Positions 43,267 to 52,183 of a stretch of DNA of 64,000 bases are shown piece after piece. The stretch spans positions 62,001 to 126,000 of the forward strand of contig JAJRSA010000037.1 of assembly GCA_024279035.1 (NCBI GenBank), in the 5' to 3' direction. The stretch is from Alphaproteobacteria bacterium (GTDB lineage Bacteria > Pseudomonadota > Alphaproteobacteria > Micavibrionales > Micavibrionaceae). Numbering within the stretch: the stretch's first letter is position 1; the number at the start of each line of letters is the position of its first letter. The translations under genes and the position numbers were made by a program. Under the pieces are notes generated by a model. The model searched no databases. It saw nothing but the letters and a program-made list of their open reading frames with translations, and was not told where the DNA came from.

Positions 43267-44421
43267 ATGGACACGCTTCCCTCTTTTTTAAGATCAAAGC
43301 CTCTTCAAAAGATTTTCGATCTTCTGGGACAAGATAATGTCCGTGTTGTTGGGGGCGCTGTACGCAATTATCTATTGAATGTTCCCGTCACAGACATTGA
43401 TTGTGCGACCTTGTGGACTCCTGATGAGCTTATTCAAAAAGGACAAAACGCAGGCCTAAAAGTTATTCCCACAGGAATTGATCATGGAACTGTTACATTC
43501 TTAATTGAAGGACAGAGCTTTGAGGTGACCACACTTCGCAAAGATGTTGAAACAGACGGACGACGCGCAGTTGTTGCCTATAGTCGTTCATGGAGTGACG
43601 ATGCCCAACGTCGAGATTTCACAATAAACGCACTCTATATGGATCAAGAAGGAAAAATTTATGACCCTCTCGGAGAGGGACTTTCGGATATAAAGAAGAA
43701 AAAAGTAAAGTTTGTGGGTAACCCTGCCACACGTCTTCAAGAGGATGCATTGCGCATCCTCCGCTTTTATCGCTTTTGTGCCTATTATGGCGGAGAGAAA
43801 ATTGATCGTGAGGGATTAGAAGCATGCCGAGAGCATGTCACTCTTTTGAAAACATTGTCTCGTGAGCGTATAACAGAGGAACTGTTTAAAATGAGCACGA
43901 AGGAAGCCTCCCTCCCTCTCTTAAAAGTAATGGATGAGAATAATGTCCTTTCTACAATAAGTAATTTTACATGTGATATTAATATTTTAGAGCGTGTTCT
44001 TAATTCTCAAAAACAACATAATTTAAGCTGTAAGCTTTCTCTGATTTTTTGTCTTTTGGGAGGCAAGGCCACAGCGTGTTCTTTGGCATTATCTTTAAGT
44101 AAGAAACAGATCAATTTTATCAGGAAATTAGAAGAAGCCTGCCCTTTCTTTGACCTTCCTGTTGAACATCTTCTCTATCAGTATGGGCGAGAACTTGGAC
44201 AACAAGCATTGTTGTTTCAAGGTAGGCAGGAGAAAGACATCCTCTTTTCAAAAATATGGGAAATTCCCGTGTTCCCCCTCACAGGGCAAGATCTTCTTGA
44301 AAAAGGAGTTCCAGAAGGCAAAGACATTGGCGTGCGCCTCAAAAAAGTAGAAAAATGGTGGATTGAACGTAATTTTGAGCCTGACACAAAAGAGTGCCTC
44401 TCAGAAGCTATTGGCTTTTAA
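43267..44421 (+). CDS. CCA tRNA nucleotidyltransferase / poly(A) polymerase family
   Basis: A 384-residue class II nucleotidyltransferase. The G-G motif VVGGAVRNYLL (G29-G30) and metal aspartates D43/D45 in VTDIDCATLW are intact. TVTFLIEGQSFEVTTLRKDV, the DAQRRDFTINALYMD block, and RLQEDALRILRFYRF follow in order, typical of CCA-adding enzymes and poly(A) polymerases. CCA addition is likelier in this lineage. It converges with hemF; the two stop codons overlap by 4 bp (TTAA). Confidence 0.9.
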   Translation: MDTLPSFLRSKPLQKIFDLLGQDNVRVVGGAVRNYLLNVPVTDIDCATLWTPDELIQKGQNAGLKVIPTGIDHGTVTFLIEGQSFEVTTLRKDVETDGRRAVVAYSRSWSDDAQRRDFTINALYMDQEGKIYDPLGEGLSDIKKKKVKFVGNPATRLQEDALRILRFYRFCAYYGGEKIDREGLEACREHVTLLKTLSRERITEELFKMSTKEASLPLLKVMDENNVLSTISNFTCDINILERVLNSQKQHNLSCKLSLIFCLLGGKATACSLALSLSKKQINFIRKLEEACPFFDLPVEHLLYQYGRELGQQALLFQGRQEKDILFSKIWEIPVFPLTGQDLLEKGVPEGKDIGVRLKKVEKWWIERNFEPDTKECLSEAIGF

Positions 44422-45251
44422 TCCCACTTTGCCTCAGGAGGCATAGACATGAGGATAGCGTCTGTATTTCCTCCTGTTTTGAGACCAAATTGTGTGCCTC
44501 TGTCATAAAGAAGGTTAAACTCGGCATAGCGCCCACGTTTGAAGCGTTGTTTGTCTTTGTGCGTGTCTGTGTAGTCGCTATCCATACGACGTCTGACAAT
44601 ATCAGGAAAAATTGTTCTAAAGCTTGTGCCTACATCCTGTGTAAATGCAAAGTTTTTATCCCAATCCGTCTCAAGGTAATCATAGAAAATCCCTCCAATT
44701 CCACGAGGTTCATTACGATGAGGGAGGAAGAAATACTCATCACACCACTTTTTGAATTGTGGGTAATAGAGAGGGTCATGACGATCACAACACTCTTGAA
44801 AAGAAGTGTGAAAGTCTTGTGTATCCTCTTCAAATTCAAAGGTAGGAGTCAGGTCAGCCCCCCCTCCAAACCAACATTTTGAAGTTACAATCATACGTGT
44901 ATTCATATGCACCGCAGGGACAAAAGGGTTTTTCATATGGGCGACAAGAGAGATACCACTCGCCCAAAACTCTCCATTACTATCATGAGCTCCAGGGATT
45001 TTATCTCTGAATTCTTCACTAAAAATGCCGTGGACAGTTGAAATGTTAACCCCAACTTTCTCGAAGACATTGCCTTTCATTAGAGTTATTTCACCTCCAC
45101 CCTTAAGAGTGGGGGTGTCTTCACCTTTTGACCATGGCGTGCGTATGAATGTTGAGTCTGACGTTTCTATATTTTCAAATACAGTGCAAATTTGATCTCG
45201 AAGGGTTCTAAACCAAGTAGACGCCTTTTGTTTTTTTATATCTAAACTCAT
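44418..45251 (-). CDS. hemF: Oxygen-dependent coproporphyrinogen III oxidase
   Basis: The enzyme decarboxylates coproporphyrinogen III to protoporphyrinogen IX using oxygen, indicating aerobic heme synthesis. Family signature regions: SVHGIFSEEF-like VNISTVHGIFSE, SLVAHMKNPFVPAVHMNTR, WFGGGADLTPTFEF, YYPQFKKWCDEYFFLPHRNE, RGIGGIFYDYLE and RYAEFNLLYDRGTQFGLKTG. The 277-residue length is normal. Its ATG overlaps the trmL stop as ATGA. Confidence 0.95.
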   Translation of the reverse strand: MSLDIKKQKASTWFRTLRDQICTVFENIETSDSTFIRTPWSKGEDTPTLKGGGEITLMKGNVFEKVGVNISTVHGIFSEEFRDKIPGAHDSNGEFWASGISLVAHMKNPFVPAVHMNTRMIVTSKCWFGGGADLTPTFEFEEDTQDFHTSFQECCDRHDPLYYPQFKKWCDEYFFLPHRNEPRGIGGIFYDYLETDWDKNFAFTQDVGTSFRTIFPDIVRRRMDSDYTDTHKDKQRFKRGRYAEFNLLYDRGTQFGLKTGGNTDAILMSMPPEAKWD

Positions 45252-45703
45252 TGTTTGACCTGTCGTATGGCCTCACCCAAAACCATAGAGGCGGAATTAA
45301 TTACATTTAAGGAGCGCATATTCCTATGCATGGGAATAATAACGCGCTCATCAACGCTCTCATGGATGTCTTCAGGAACGCCTGCGCTTTCTTGCCCCAA
45401 AAGCAAAGTATCTCCTGCTTTGTATTCAATATGAGTATACGGAACAGAGGCCTTTGTGGTCAGTAGAATAAGGCGTGTTTCTTGTCTATTTGCCCTGTAT
45501 TTCTCCCAGCTTGCATGTTTGGTCAACATAACATGATCACGATAATCCATTCCAGAGCGTTTAAACTCATGCTCTTTCCATGCAAAGCCACAAGGTTCTA
45601 TAATATCCATCTGTACCCCTAAGCATGCACATAAACGCATTGCCGCTCCTACGTTTTGAGGAATATCTGGATGATAGAAGGCGAGGGTAAGGAGAGGAGC
45701 CAT
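45248..45703 (-). CDS. trmL: tRNA (cytidine(34)-2'-O)-methyltransferase
   Basis: A SPOUT-fold enzyme that methylates the wobble ribose of tRNA-Leu. Motifs: LAFYHPDIPQNVGAAMRLCA, GFAWKEHEFKRSGMDY, TLLLGQESAGVPEDI and RSLNVINSASMVLGEAIRQ. The ATG at 45703 gives the usual start MAPLLTLAFYHPDIPQ. An in-frame ATG at 45772 would add 23 residues not seen in the family. Neither start has a clear ribosome site. Its stop overlaps the hemF start by 4 bp. It diverges from petA. Confidence 0.9.
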   Translation of the reverse strand: MAPLLTLAFYHPDIPQNVGAAMRLCACLGVQMDIIEPCGFAWKEHEFKRSGMDYRDHVMLTKHASWEKYRANRQETRLILLTTKASVPYTHIEYKAGDTLLLGQESAGVPEDIHESVDERVIIPMHRNMRSLNVINSASMVLGEAIRQVKQ

Positions 45704-45810
45704 GTGTGTATTAAAAAATCTATATTTTCCATTGCGAACTTGAATTGGATAACGAATAATGATATTTGCCATGAAGCGCAAGAGTTAAACAATGAAATAA
45801 ATACATAATC

Positions 45811-46359
45811 ATGAGTTCATCATCAGACAAATCTAAAGATATTCAAGACACCACAAAACGAGACTTTCTTTACTTGACTGCGGCCTCTATGGGGGCTGTG
45901 GCAGCGGGGAGTGTCGTGTGGCCGTTGGTGGATCAGATGAATCCTGCAGCCGATACGTTGGCGTTATCGACGACTGAGGTTGATTTGTCGCCTATTAAAG
46001 AAGGCCAGTCTATTACTGTTGTATGGAGAGGGGCTCCTGTCTTTATTCGCAAACGAACACACGCTGAAATTGAAGAATCTCGAGGAGTAGATGTTTCAAC
46101 GTTACGAGATAAGGAAAGCGACGAAGATCGGACACAAAAAGCTGAATGGCTGGTTATGACTGGCATTTGTACACATTTAGGATGTATTCCTTTGGGACAA
46201 AAATCAGGAGATCAAAAAGGAGATTATGGAGGGTGGTTTTGTCCATGTCATGGCTCGCACTATGATACGGCAGGACGTATTCGGAAAGGGCCTGCCCCTA
46301 AAAACCTTATTGTTCCCCCCTATGAATTCCTTGATGATACAACCCTAAGAATTGGATAA
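45811..46359 (+). CDS. petA: Ubiquinol-cytochrome c reductase iron-sulfur subunit (Rieske)
   Basis: The Rieske protein of complex III. A twin-arginine-like leader ([20 protein letters not shown]) doubles as the membrane anchor. The 2Fe-2S ligands are C120 and H122 (CTHLGC) and C144 and H147 (CPCHGSHYD), with the C125/C146 disulfide pair. 182 residues is typical. An insertion of charged residues ([20 protein letters not shown]) lies between the neck and the cluster fold, as in many alphaproteobacteria. It opens the petABC operon and overlaps the open frame of petB. Confidence 0.95.
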   Translation: MSSSSDKSKDIQDTTKRDFLYLTAASMGAVAAGSVVWPLVDQMNPAADTLALSTTEVDLSPIKEGQSITVVWRGAPVFIRKRTHAEIEESRGVDVSTLRDKESDEDRTQKAEWLVMTGICTHLGCIPLGQKSGDQKGDYGGWFCPCHGSHYDTAGRIRKGPAPKNLIVPPYEFLDDTTLRIG

Positions 46360-46366
46360 ACGAGAC

Positions 46367-47815
46367 ATGGCGAGCGGACAAAGAGAAAAATTTGAAAATC
46401 CAGTCATTGAATGGGTCGATTCCCGTCTGCCTGTATTTACGATGATGCAAAAAGAATATGGTGTCTTCCCGACCCCCAAGAATTTTAATTATTTTTGGAA
46501 TTTTGGTGCAATTGCGATGTTTATGCTCGTCACAATGATTCTCTCAGGTATTATTTTGGCGATGCACTACACAGCACATAATATGCATGCGTTTGACAGT
46601 GTTGAACGCATTATGCGCGATGTGAATTATGGCTGGCTTATTCGCTATATTCATTCAAATGGCGCGTCGTTTTTCTTTATTGCCGTCTATATCCATATTT
46701 TTAGAGGGATTTACTATGGCTCTTATAAAAGACCGCGTGAGTTGCTCTGGATCTTTGGTGTACTGATCTTCTTGCTCATGATGGCAACCGCCTTTATGGG
46801 GTATGTCCTCCCGTGGGGACAGATGAGTTTTTGGGGCGCACAAGTGATTACAAACTTCTTCTCTGCCATTCCATGGGTCGGGGAAGACATTGTGCTGTGG
46901 CTTCGAGGAGGCTTTGCGATTGATAATCCAACGCTCAACCGCTTTTTCTCTTTGCATTACCTTTTACCGTTCGTGATTGTCGGAGTTGTCTTCCTCCATA
47001 TCTGGGCGTTGCATGTAACAGGCTCGAATAATCCCGAAGGGATTGAGCCAAAAACAGAAAAAGATACGCTTCCCTTTCATCCGTACTACACGATGAAAGA
47101 TACGTTTGGGATTTTAGTCTTTGTTGCGATTTATGCAATTTTTGTCTTTTTCTTTCCCAATGCATTAGGACATCCTGATAATTATATCCCTGCCGATCCG
47201 ATGGTGACTCCAGCCCATATTGTTCCTGAATGGTATTTCCTCCCCTTTTACGCTATTTTGCGCGCTTTTACGTTTGGCGTTAATATTTATATTTTGGCAG
47301 GGCTTGGTCTAACTGTTGTGGCGCTTTTGCCTCTCTTTACCAAGAAGACTGCAAAAGAAATTAGCCTCCCTGTCATGAGTTTTTTGATGGCGCTTGCAGG
47401 TGTCCTTCTTTTGTTAGGATATTTTTCTCAGCTTGAACTTGAGTCTGGCGCCAAAGCTCTTTCTTTGCCGTTAAGCACAGCCTTTGTAGATGCAAAATTA
47501 TGTGGGGTCTTAGCGATGTTTGGCGCAATTGCGGTTTTATTTGTCCTCCCTTTCCTCGATACGCATCCTGTACGGAGTGCCCGTTACCGTCCATGGTTTA
47601 AGCTTGGAGTCTTGCTCTTGGTGGTCGATGTTGTCATTTTAACCGTCTGTGGGGCAAAACCTGCGGAAGGGTTTTGGGTGCCTTTGTCTCAAGTCTCTAT
47701 GCTCTATTATATGGGCTTTTTCATGATGGGGATTCCTTTCCTCAGTAAGTTTGAACCCATCAAAGATCTTCCAAAATCCATTCATCAATCTGTTTTGGGA
47801 GGAGAGAGGGCATGA
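46367..47815 (+). CDS. petB: Cytochrome b of complex III, with an unusual membrane insertion
   Basis: The quinol-oxidising subunit. The ATG at 46367 gives 482 residues, about 45-50 more than typical alphaproteobacterial proteins. Heme-binding histidines lie in helices B and D ([56 protein letters not shown]), and the Qo motif PEWY is intact ([16 protein letters not shown]). Between ILRAF and [14 protein letters not shown] there are about 73 residues containing two hydrophobic stretches ([20 protein letters not shown] and [20 protein letters not shown]). Relatives such as Rhodobacter have about 25 there. petC starts at its stop as ATGA. Confidence 0.93.
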   Translation: MASGQREKFENPVIEWVDSRLPVFTMMQKEYGVFPTPKNFNYFWNFGAIAMFMLVTMILSGIILAMHYTAHNMHAFDSVERIMRDVNYGWLIRYIHSNGASFFFIAVYIHIFRGIYYGSYKRPRELLWIFGVLIFLLMMATAFMGYVLPWGQMSFWGAQVITNFFSAIPWVGEDIVLWLRGGFAIDNPTLNRFFSLHYLLPFVIVGVVFLHIWALHVTGSNNPEGIEPKTEKDTLPFHPYYTMKDTFGILVFVAIYAIFVFFFPNALGHPDNYIPADPMVTPAHIVPEWYFLPFYAILRAFTFGVNIYILAGLGLTVVALLPLFTKKTAKEISLPVMSFLMALAGVLLLLGYFSQLELESGAKALSLPLSTAFVDAKLCGVLAMFGAIAVLFVLPFLDTHPVRSARYRPWFKLGVLLLVVDVVILTVCGAKPAEGFWVPLSQVSMLYYMGFFMMGIPFLSKFEPIKDLPKSIHQSVLGGERA

Positions 47816-48729
47816 TATATACCAATACTCTCTCTCTCCGTCATCCTCGAGGCACTGCAGAGCAGTGCTCATCATCGGGGATCCACACAGTGTGTGATAC
47901 AGTCACACTTCGAAACAGTTCTGTGTTCAATACGGATTCCTGCCTACGCAGGAATGACACACGTCTGTTTTTGAAATATATACTCCCATTTTTGCTCCTT
48001 TTCTTGTGGGTGTCTCCTGCCATGGCTAGCGGTGATGAAATAGATCTCCCTCAGGAGCATTGGTCCTTTGATGGCGCTTTTGGGACATATGATAAGGCCG
48101 CGCTTCAACGGGGTTTAAAAGTCTATCAAAATGTCTGTGCGGCCTGTCACTCACTCAAACGTGTTCATTATCGTAATTTGAGCGACCTTGGTTATAACGA
48201 AGAGCAGATCAAAACAATCGCCCGCGAGTATACAGTCCCTGATCTTCCTAACGATGAGGGGGAGGTGTTAGACCGTTCTGCACGCCCTAGCGATCCTTTT
48301 GTCAGCCCTTATCCCAACGACCAAGCCGCTAAATATGCGAATAATGGGGCATTCCCTCCTGATCTCTCTTTGATCACAAAGGCGCGCGCAGGAGGAGCAG
48401 ATTATATCTATGCTCTTATGACAGGGTATCATGATGCTCCAGAAGGCACAGAGCTTCTGGCAGGCCAATATTGGAATCAGTATATATCAGGCCATGTAAT
48501 CGCCATGCCGTCTCCCTTGTCCGAGGGATTGGTGTCCTATGAAGATGGATCGCCAGAAACAATAGATCAATACTCTAAAGACGTTGCACACTTCCTCACA
48601 TGGGCCGCAGAGCCTGAAATGGAACACCGCAAACGCATGGGGATCAAAGTTGTCTTGTATCTTATTGTCTTCGCGGGTGTGATGTACGCCGTGAAAAAGA
48701 AAATATGGGCGAATGTGAGAAAACCATAA
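47812..48729 (+). CDS. petC: Cytochrome c1 with repeat-derived N-terminal extension
   Basis: The heme-bearing c1 subunit of complex III. The heme site CAACH is at residues 109-113, followed by [20 protein letters not shown]. The C-terminal membrane anchor (about 280-297) reads [20 protein letters not shown]. The ATG overlaps petB as ATGA with GGAGGAGAG before it. The hydrophobic signal core ([17 protein letters not shown]) starts only at residue 56. The preceding residues ([11 protein letters not shown] to SCLRRNDT) are encoded by a palindromic repeat element. The signal peptide therefore has an unusually long n-region. A TTG at 47971 would omit it but has no ribosome site. Confidence 0.92.
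   Translation: MIYTNTLSLRHPRGTAEQCSSSGIHTVCDTVTLRNSSVFNTDSCLRRNDTRLFLKYILPFLLLFLWVSPAMASGDEIDLPQEHWSFDGAFGTYDKAALQRGLKVYQNVCAACHSLKRVHYRNLSDLGYNEEQIKTIAREYTVPDLPNDEGEVLDRSARPSDPFVSPYPNDQAAKYANNGAFPPDLSLITKARAGGADYIYALMTGYHDAPEGTELLAGQYWNQYISGHVIAMPSPLSEGLVSYEDGSPETIDQYSKDVAHFLTWAAEPEMEHRKRMGIKVVLYLIVFAGVMYAVKKKIWANVRKP
47839..47960. repeat. Composite palindromic repeat inside petC
   Basis: The element starts CCGTCATCCT, as at 10598 and 13552. It contains hairpin GCACTGC (47852-47858)/GCAGTGC (47862-47868) and hairpin ATTCCTGC (47936-47943)/GCAGGAAT (47948-47955), and ends GAATGACAC. These ends look like the dispersed intergenic repeats of many proteobacteria. Here it is translated in frame as the front part of the cytochrome c1 signal peptide. 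Confidence 0.75.
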
Positions 48730-48741
48730 AAAGGATTTCTT

Positions 48742-49413
48742 GTGTCTAATGAATTCTACGGACTGCTGATGCTGTGTACGTCTCTCTTGGGCGTGATTGG
48801 GAGCTATAAACTCGGGGCAAACTATTTAAAAACCTATATTGTCTTGTGCTATATCACAGCCAATATCATTGTCCCAAAGATAGGTGTGTTTTTTGGTCTG
48901 GAGATGGCGCCAGGTGTCTTTCTCTTTAGTGCCATCTTTCTAGGCACAGATATGCTGGCAGAACGCTATGGAAAAAAAGTGGCGTTGGAGGCTGTCTATT
49001 TAAGCTTCTTTGCGATGATTGGGTTTATTATTCTTACCCAGCTTAGTTTACTGTTTACGCCCGTTGATTTTGCACGTCCTTCTGCACAGGCTCTTGATCT
49101 CATTTTTAATGGGTCTCCCCGCATATTTTTGGCCTCATTATGTGCATATATTATATGGCAATATATAGATGTTCTCATTTATGAGCGTTTACACACAAAA
49201 ACGGGAGAAGGGTTTTTGTGGCTTAGAAATAACGTCAGTACATTGATCAGTTCTCTGGGGTCAACAAGCTGTTTCTTCTTCCTCGCATTCGCAGGTACAG
49301 GCGCCCATTGGATGGAGCTGGCGCTCTCAGGAGTCAGTGTCTATTGGGTTGTGGCTCTATTGGACACAGCTTTGATCTATCTTTCCAAGAGGATTAAACC
49401 TTTGGATTGTTGA
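48742..49413 (+). CDS. yhhQ: Queuosine precursor transporter (VUT family)
   Basis: A 223-residue membrane protein with about six helices. The block FSAIFLGTDMLAERYGKKVA is the family hallmark for YhhQ-type importers of queuosine precursors (preQ0/preQ1). DVLIYERLHTKTGEGFLWLR, then RNNVSTLISSLGSTSCFFFL, is the second conserved part. The GTG start at 48742 has AAGGA 6 nt upstream. It follows petC by 12 bp, so it may be co-transcribed, though unrelated in function. Confidence 0.88.
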   Translation: MSNEFYGLLMLCTSLLGVIGSYKLGANYLKTYIVLCYITANIIVPKIGVFFGLEMAPGVFLFSAIFLGTDMLAERYGKKVALEAVYLSFFAMIGFIILTQLSLLFTPVDFARPSAQALDLIFNGSPRIFLASLCAYIIWQYIDVLIYERLHTKTGEGFLWLRNNVSTLISSLGSTSCFFFLAFAGTGAHWMELALSGVSVYWVVALLDTALIYLSKRIKPLDC

Positions 49414-49443
49414 TATCCATGTGTCTTGGTGGTAAAAAGACAT

Positions 49444-49995
49444 ATGAACAATACTCAACAGGATATTTTGGATTTTTGGTTTAAAGAGAGTCAGCCACGG
49501 CAGTGGTTTCAAAAGAACTCCATTTTTGATGCCTTAATTAAATCTCGGTTTTTGGAGATCTATGAAAGTGGGCGTCAAGGCGCTTTGGAGGCGTGGAAAA
49601 AGAACGCAGATGGAGCCTTGGCTCTGTGTCTCCTCCTTGATCAATTTCCGCGCAACATGTTTAGAGGCTCTCCTCAATCTTTTGCCACAGACGCGCAAGT
49701 GCTCTTAATTTCTAAATATGCCCTAAGTAAAGGGCTGGATCAGGTTTTAAACCCTGAGAAAAAACGATTTTTGTATCTCCCTTTTGAGCATAGCGAGACT
49801 CTCTCTGACCAAAAAAAGTCGGTGGCGTTATTTGAAGCAATGAAAGCAGACGATCCCTTGGGACATGAATACGCTCTTCGGCATTACGACATCATCGAAA
49901 AATACGGACGTTTCCCTCACCGTAATAGTGTCTTGGGGCGCACAAGCACTCCAGAAGAAGACATATACCTCGCACAGGTGGGGAGTGGGTTTTAG
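49444..49995 (+). CDS. DUF924 family protein
   Basis: A 183-residue helical protein with the family's markers DILDFWFKESQPRQWFQK, LCLLLDQFPRNMFRGSPQSF, ALSKGLDQVLNPEKKRFLYL, PFEHSETLSDQKKSV and IIEKYGRFPHRNSVLGRTST. Function unknown; the fold is TPR-like. ATG 49444 is preferred to an upstream TTG. It converges with a lipoprotein gene, overlapping it by 4 bp at the stops. Confidence 0.9.
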   Translation: MNNTQQDILDFWFKESQPRQWFQKNSIFDALIKSRFLEIYESGRQGALEAWKKNADGALALCLLLDQFPRNMFRGSPQSFATDAQVLLISKYALSKGLDQVLNPEKKRFLYLPFEHSETLSDQKKSVALFEAMKADDPLGHEYALRHYDIIEKYGRFPHRNSVLGRTSTPEEDIYLAQVGSGF

Positions 49996-50432
49996 TTAAA
50001 CGGGGTAGGGGAGCTCTTTAGTTGATTGGGATCAAATTCTACGTGACACCATCCAGCCCCCTGTGCTTTTGTGGCAGGCGGATAGTTATTTTGAACATTT
50101 TCTTCATTACAAAACTGTATAAAAATGTTTAAGAGCTGAGCGTTCGGATTTTTTGTAATCTTATAATCCGAAGGCTTTTCATTTTTCACTGAGGATTGAA
50201 CCATGGCATCAAAATCAGGAGAGTCATTACAGACAAGAGATTTGAAAAGTAAAACTGTTCCTTTCTTAACCTTTTGGGCGTCTATAAGAGCTGTATTTTT
50301 CTGTGTCTCGCAAAAACTAACCAATGTTTTTGCGTTCATTTTTTGAGGAGGGGAGTCTACATATATGGTCTGGATACTGCATCCTGCAAATAGTGTAGAG
50401 CAGGTTATTAAGAGCGACTTTAAGTAGGACAT
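49992..50432 (-). CDS. Putative lipoprotein, 146 aa
   Basis: No known family. The N-terminus is a lipoprotein signal (MSYLKSLLITCSTLFAGCS, with mature Cys18). The mature part has four further cysteines (FCETQ, LVCND, FCNEE, WCHVE), suggesting disulfides in the periplasm or outer membrane. It begins a run of small minus-strand genes without recognisable relatives. It shares Cys-rich style and size with the next lipoprotein, so the two may be distant paralogues. Confidence 0.6.
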   Translation of the reverse strand: MSYLKSLLITCSTLFAGCSIQTIYVDSPPQKMNAKTLVSFCETQKNTALIDAQKVKKGTVLLFKSLVCNDSPDFDAMVQSSVKNEKPSDYKITKNPNAQLLNIFIQFCNEENVQNNYPPATKAQGAGWCHVEFDPNQLKSSPTPFN

Positions 50433-50498
50433 TTTTTTGCCTGTTTTTTTAAGCTATTTACGTTATGATAGGCTTGTGTTTTGAGCCAAATGAGTGGG

Positions 50499-50963
50499 CT
50501 ATTTTGTAAGAGTGAACTCTTGCCCTCTTATGTCGGGAGTTTTACATCCAATATGTACATCAGAATTGTCTTTGTTTTGTATGATTGACTTCACAAATTC
50601 ATTTATCAGTGACTGTGTAGGGTTGTCCATACATATATCAGGGACATCGCCCATATCACGGTTTGAAGGAGACATATCCATAACAATATTGTCTTCACCA
50701 TACGTGTACACCAACTGTTCTGCCAAGCTATGTGTATCTATAGGATTTTTTGAGCAAATTAGACTGTAATCAGTCCCTGGAACTCCATGTGCATCATCAA
50801 TATCTACAATAAGAAGCATCTTATGATTTGATGTGTTGCATATCTCTAAAGCGTTCTGGTTAAATGCTTCGGATGGAGGAGGGGCGCTCGTGTTGGTACT
50901 ACATCCTCCTGCCAGAAGAAGGAATGTGGAGCCTAGGCATGCTAAAAGCGTCTTGTTCGTCAT
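50499..50963 (-). CDS. Putative lipoprotein, 154 aa
   Basis: A lipoprotein signal (LLACLGSTFLLLAGGCS, lipobox LAGGC) is followed by a Pro/Ser/Ala linker and a domain with several cysteines (LEICNTS, SLICSKN, DICMDNP, HIGCKTP). The family is unknown. The cysteine count and spacing recall the neighbouring lipoprotein at 49992-50432. ATG 50963 is followed by a normal basic n-region (TNKT), and a GGGGA ribosome site precedes it. Confidence 0.6.
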   Translation of the reverse strand: MTNKTLLACLGSTFLLLAGGCSTNTSAPPPSEAFNQNALEICNTSNHKMLLIVDIDDAHGVPGTDYSLICSKNPIDTHSLAEQLVYTYGEDNIVMDMSPSNRDMGDVPDICMDNPTQSLINEFVKSIIQNKDNSDVHIGCKTPDIRGQEFTLTK

Positions 50964-51068
50964 GTTCCCCTCTTTATTTACTATGTATAATAACTGTCAA
51001 GAGACAATATATGAAATATACATATTTGTCAAGAAAGAATAAATATTACTGGGCTCAGCCTTAAAAGT

Positions 51069-51662
51069 TTAAACAGACATGCTTGGAGAGAGTGTTTGGT
51101 TAATATCTACTCTCAGTACTTCTTGTGGCATTTGATTTACGTTCATTTCTTCGCCTACTTCATTACGTAAAATAACATTGTCCAGTTCATTATCATTAAG
51201 ATTTGCAATAATAGGGTTATTGGGGTCAGAAGATTGAACAAATAGTTCTGTAGGATTGTTTGTTGGAGAGTTGTTGTCCATTTGAGAGAGTGGTTCGGAA
51301 TCATTGGAAGGCTCACTGTATATTTTTTTGATATTATTGGGATCGCCACTTTCTAACGCTTCTAATACGTTTTGAGGGTTTTTTTCCAGAGTATCTAATA
51401 TAGGCTTGAAACTGTTCCCGTTTTGTTGGGTTACATCTAAAATTTTGTCAAAATATTGGGGTATTTTCTCGCCGTAATTAGTAATATTCCCCCCTGACCC
51501 TTCTTTAATGGATTCAAGCAAATCGTCATTTGTCATGAGTTCTTGAAGCATCTTTTGTGATCCCTCTATACCATTAAATCGTGCACTTATGTCTGGATTA
51601 CTCTTAGGAAGATCAGTTATTCCTTTACGTATCTCTTCATTTACATCTGGTAGACCAAACAT
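51069..51662 (-). CDS. Hypothetical protein, 197 aa
   Basis: No family recognised. The protein is acidic and Asn-rich, with a helical first half (IRKGITDLPKSNPDISARFN, MLQELMTNDDLLESIKEG) and a low-complexity Asn/Pro/Ser middle (DNNSPTNNPTELFVQSSDPN). There is no signal peptide or membrane helix. A GGGGAG site lies before the ATG. It starts 17 bp after the gene at 51680-52024, so the two probably form an operon. The Asn/Ser-rich composition may mark a structural or secreted role. Confidence 0.6.
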   Translation of the reverse strand: MFGLPDVNEEIRKGITDLPKSNPDISARFNGIEGSQKMLQELMTNDDLLESIKEGSGGNITNYGEKIPQYFDKILDVTQQNGNSFKPILDTLEKNPQNVLEALESGDPNNIKKIYSEPSNDSEPLSQMDNNSPTNNPTELFVQSSDPNNPIIANLNDNELDNVILRNEVGEEMNVNQMPQEVLRVDINQTLSPSMSV

Positions 51663-51679
51663 TTTTTATTCTCCCCAGT

Positions 51680-52024
51680 TTACTGTAGTATGACAATAGG
51701 AATGTTACTGACATTTAATATTTCTTTGTTTTGAACAAGAAGTAACCGTGCATTTACACTCTTTAGTATGAGATCGCTTATAAAAGTAGAAGGTTGCATC
51801 CCCAGATCTTGTATTTGTCCTATATCTGATATGAGTGTCATACGTCTATCTGTATGGTCGTACTCAAGCCATGCTAAATAATGCTCTATAGGTTTGTCAT
51901 GTAAAAGCCATAAATCTCCCTCCTTAGAGACCGCAATATCAACTCTCATGTTAGAGGTAAGCTCTTCTATAAAAGGCATTCCCGTTACATTTAAGTTATC
52001 TTGTGCGTTGTTGTGCTGTATCAT
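51680..52024 (-). CDS. Hypothetical protein, 114 aa
   Basis: No family recognised. The sequence looks like a compact alpha/beta domain (MRVDIAVSKEGDLWLLHDKP, EYDHTDRRMTLISDIGQIQD, and a beta-strand end NVSNIPIVIL). No signal peptide is present. AGGAA lies about 8 nt before the ATG. It is the first gene of a two-gene unit with the Asn-rich protein downstream. Confidence 0.58.
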   Translation of the reverse strand: MIQHNNAQDNLNVTGMPFIEELTSNMRVDIAVSKEGDLWLLHDKPIEHYLAWLEYDHTDRRMTLISDIGQIQDLGMQPSTFISDLILKSVNARLLLVQNKEILNVSNIPIVILQ

Positions 52025-52170
52025 CTTATTAATTCCTAACCTACTAAATAGTATAGAGGTTGAGAGTTAATGGGGTATTAATAATTGTGAAAACCACTTT
52101 CTATCAGTACGTTATCTAATTTCCAAATGAAAGAGAAAAACTCCCCTCTATACTCTCCTCACAAATCAAT

Positions 52171-52176
52171 TATACT
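52171..52176 (+). promoter_or_regulatory. -10 box with leaderless geometry before the Na/Pi transporter
   Basis: TATACT ends 7 nt before ATG 52184, which has no Shine-Dalgarno. This is the same arrangement as at 22563. No good -35 is seen. Confidence 0.3.
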
Positions 52177-52183
52177 CTTTCTC

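Noticed and set aside
44394-44882. Plus-strand 162-codon frame opposite hemF
   Set aside because: hemF motifs are continuous on the minus strand; this frame is a shadow.
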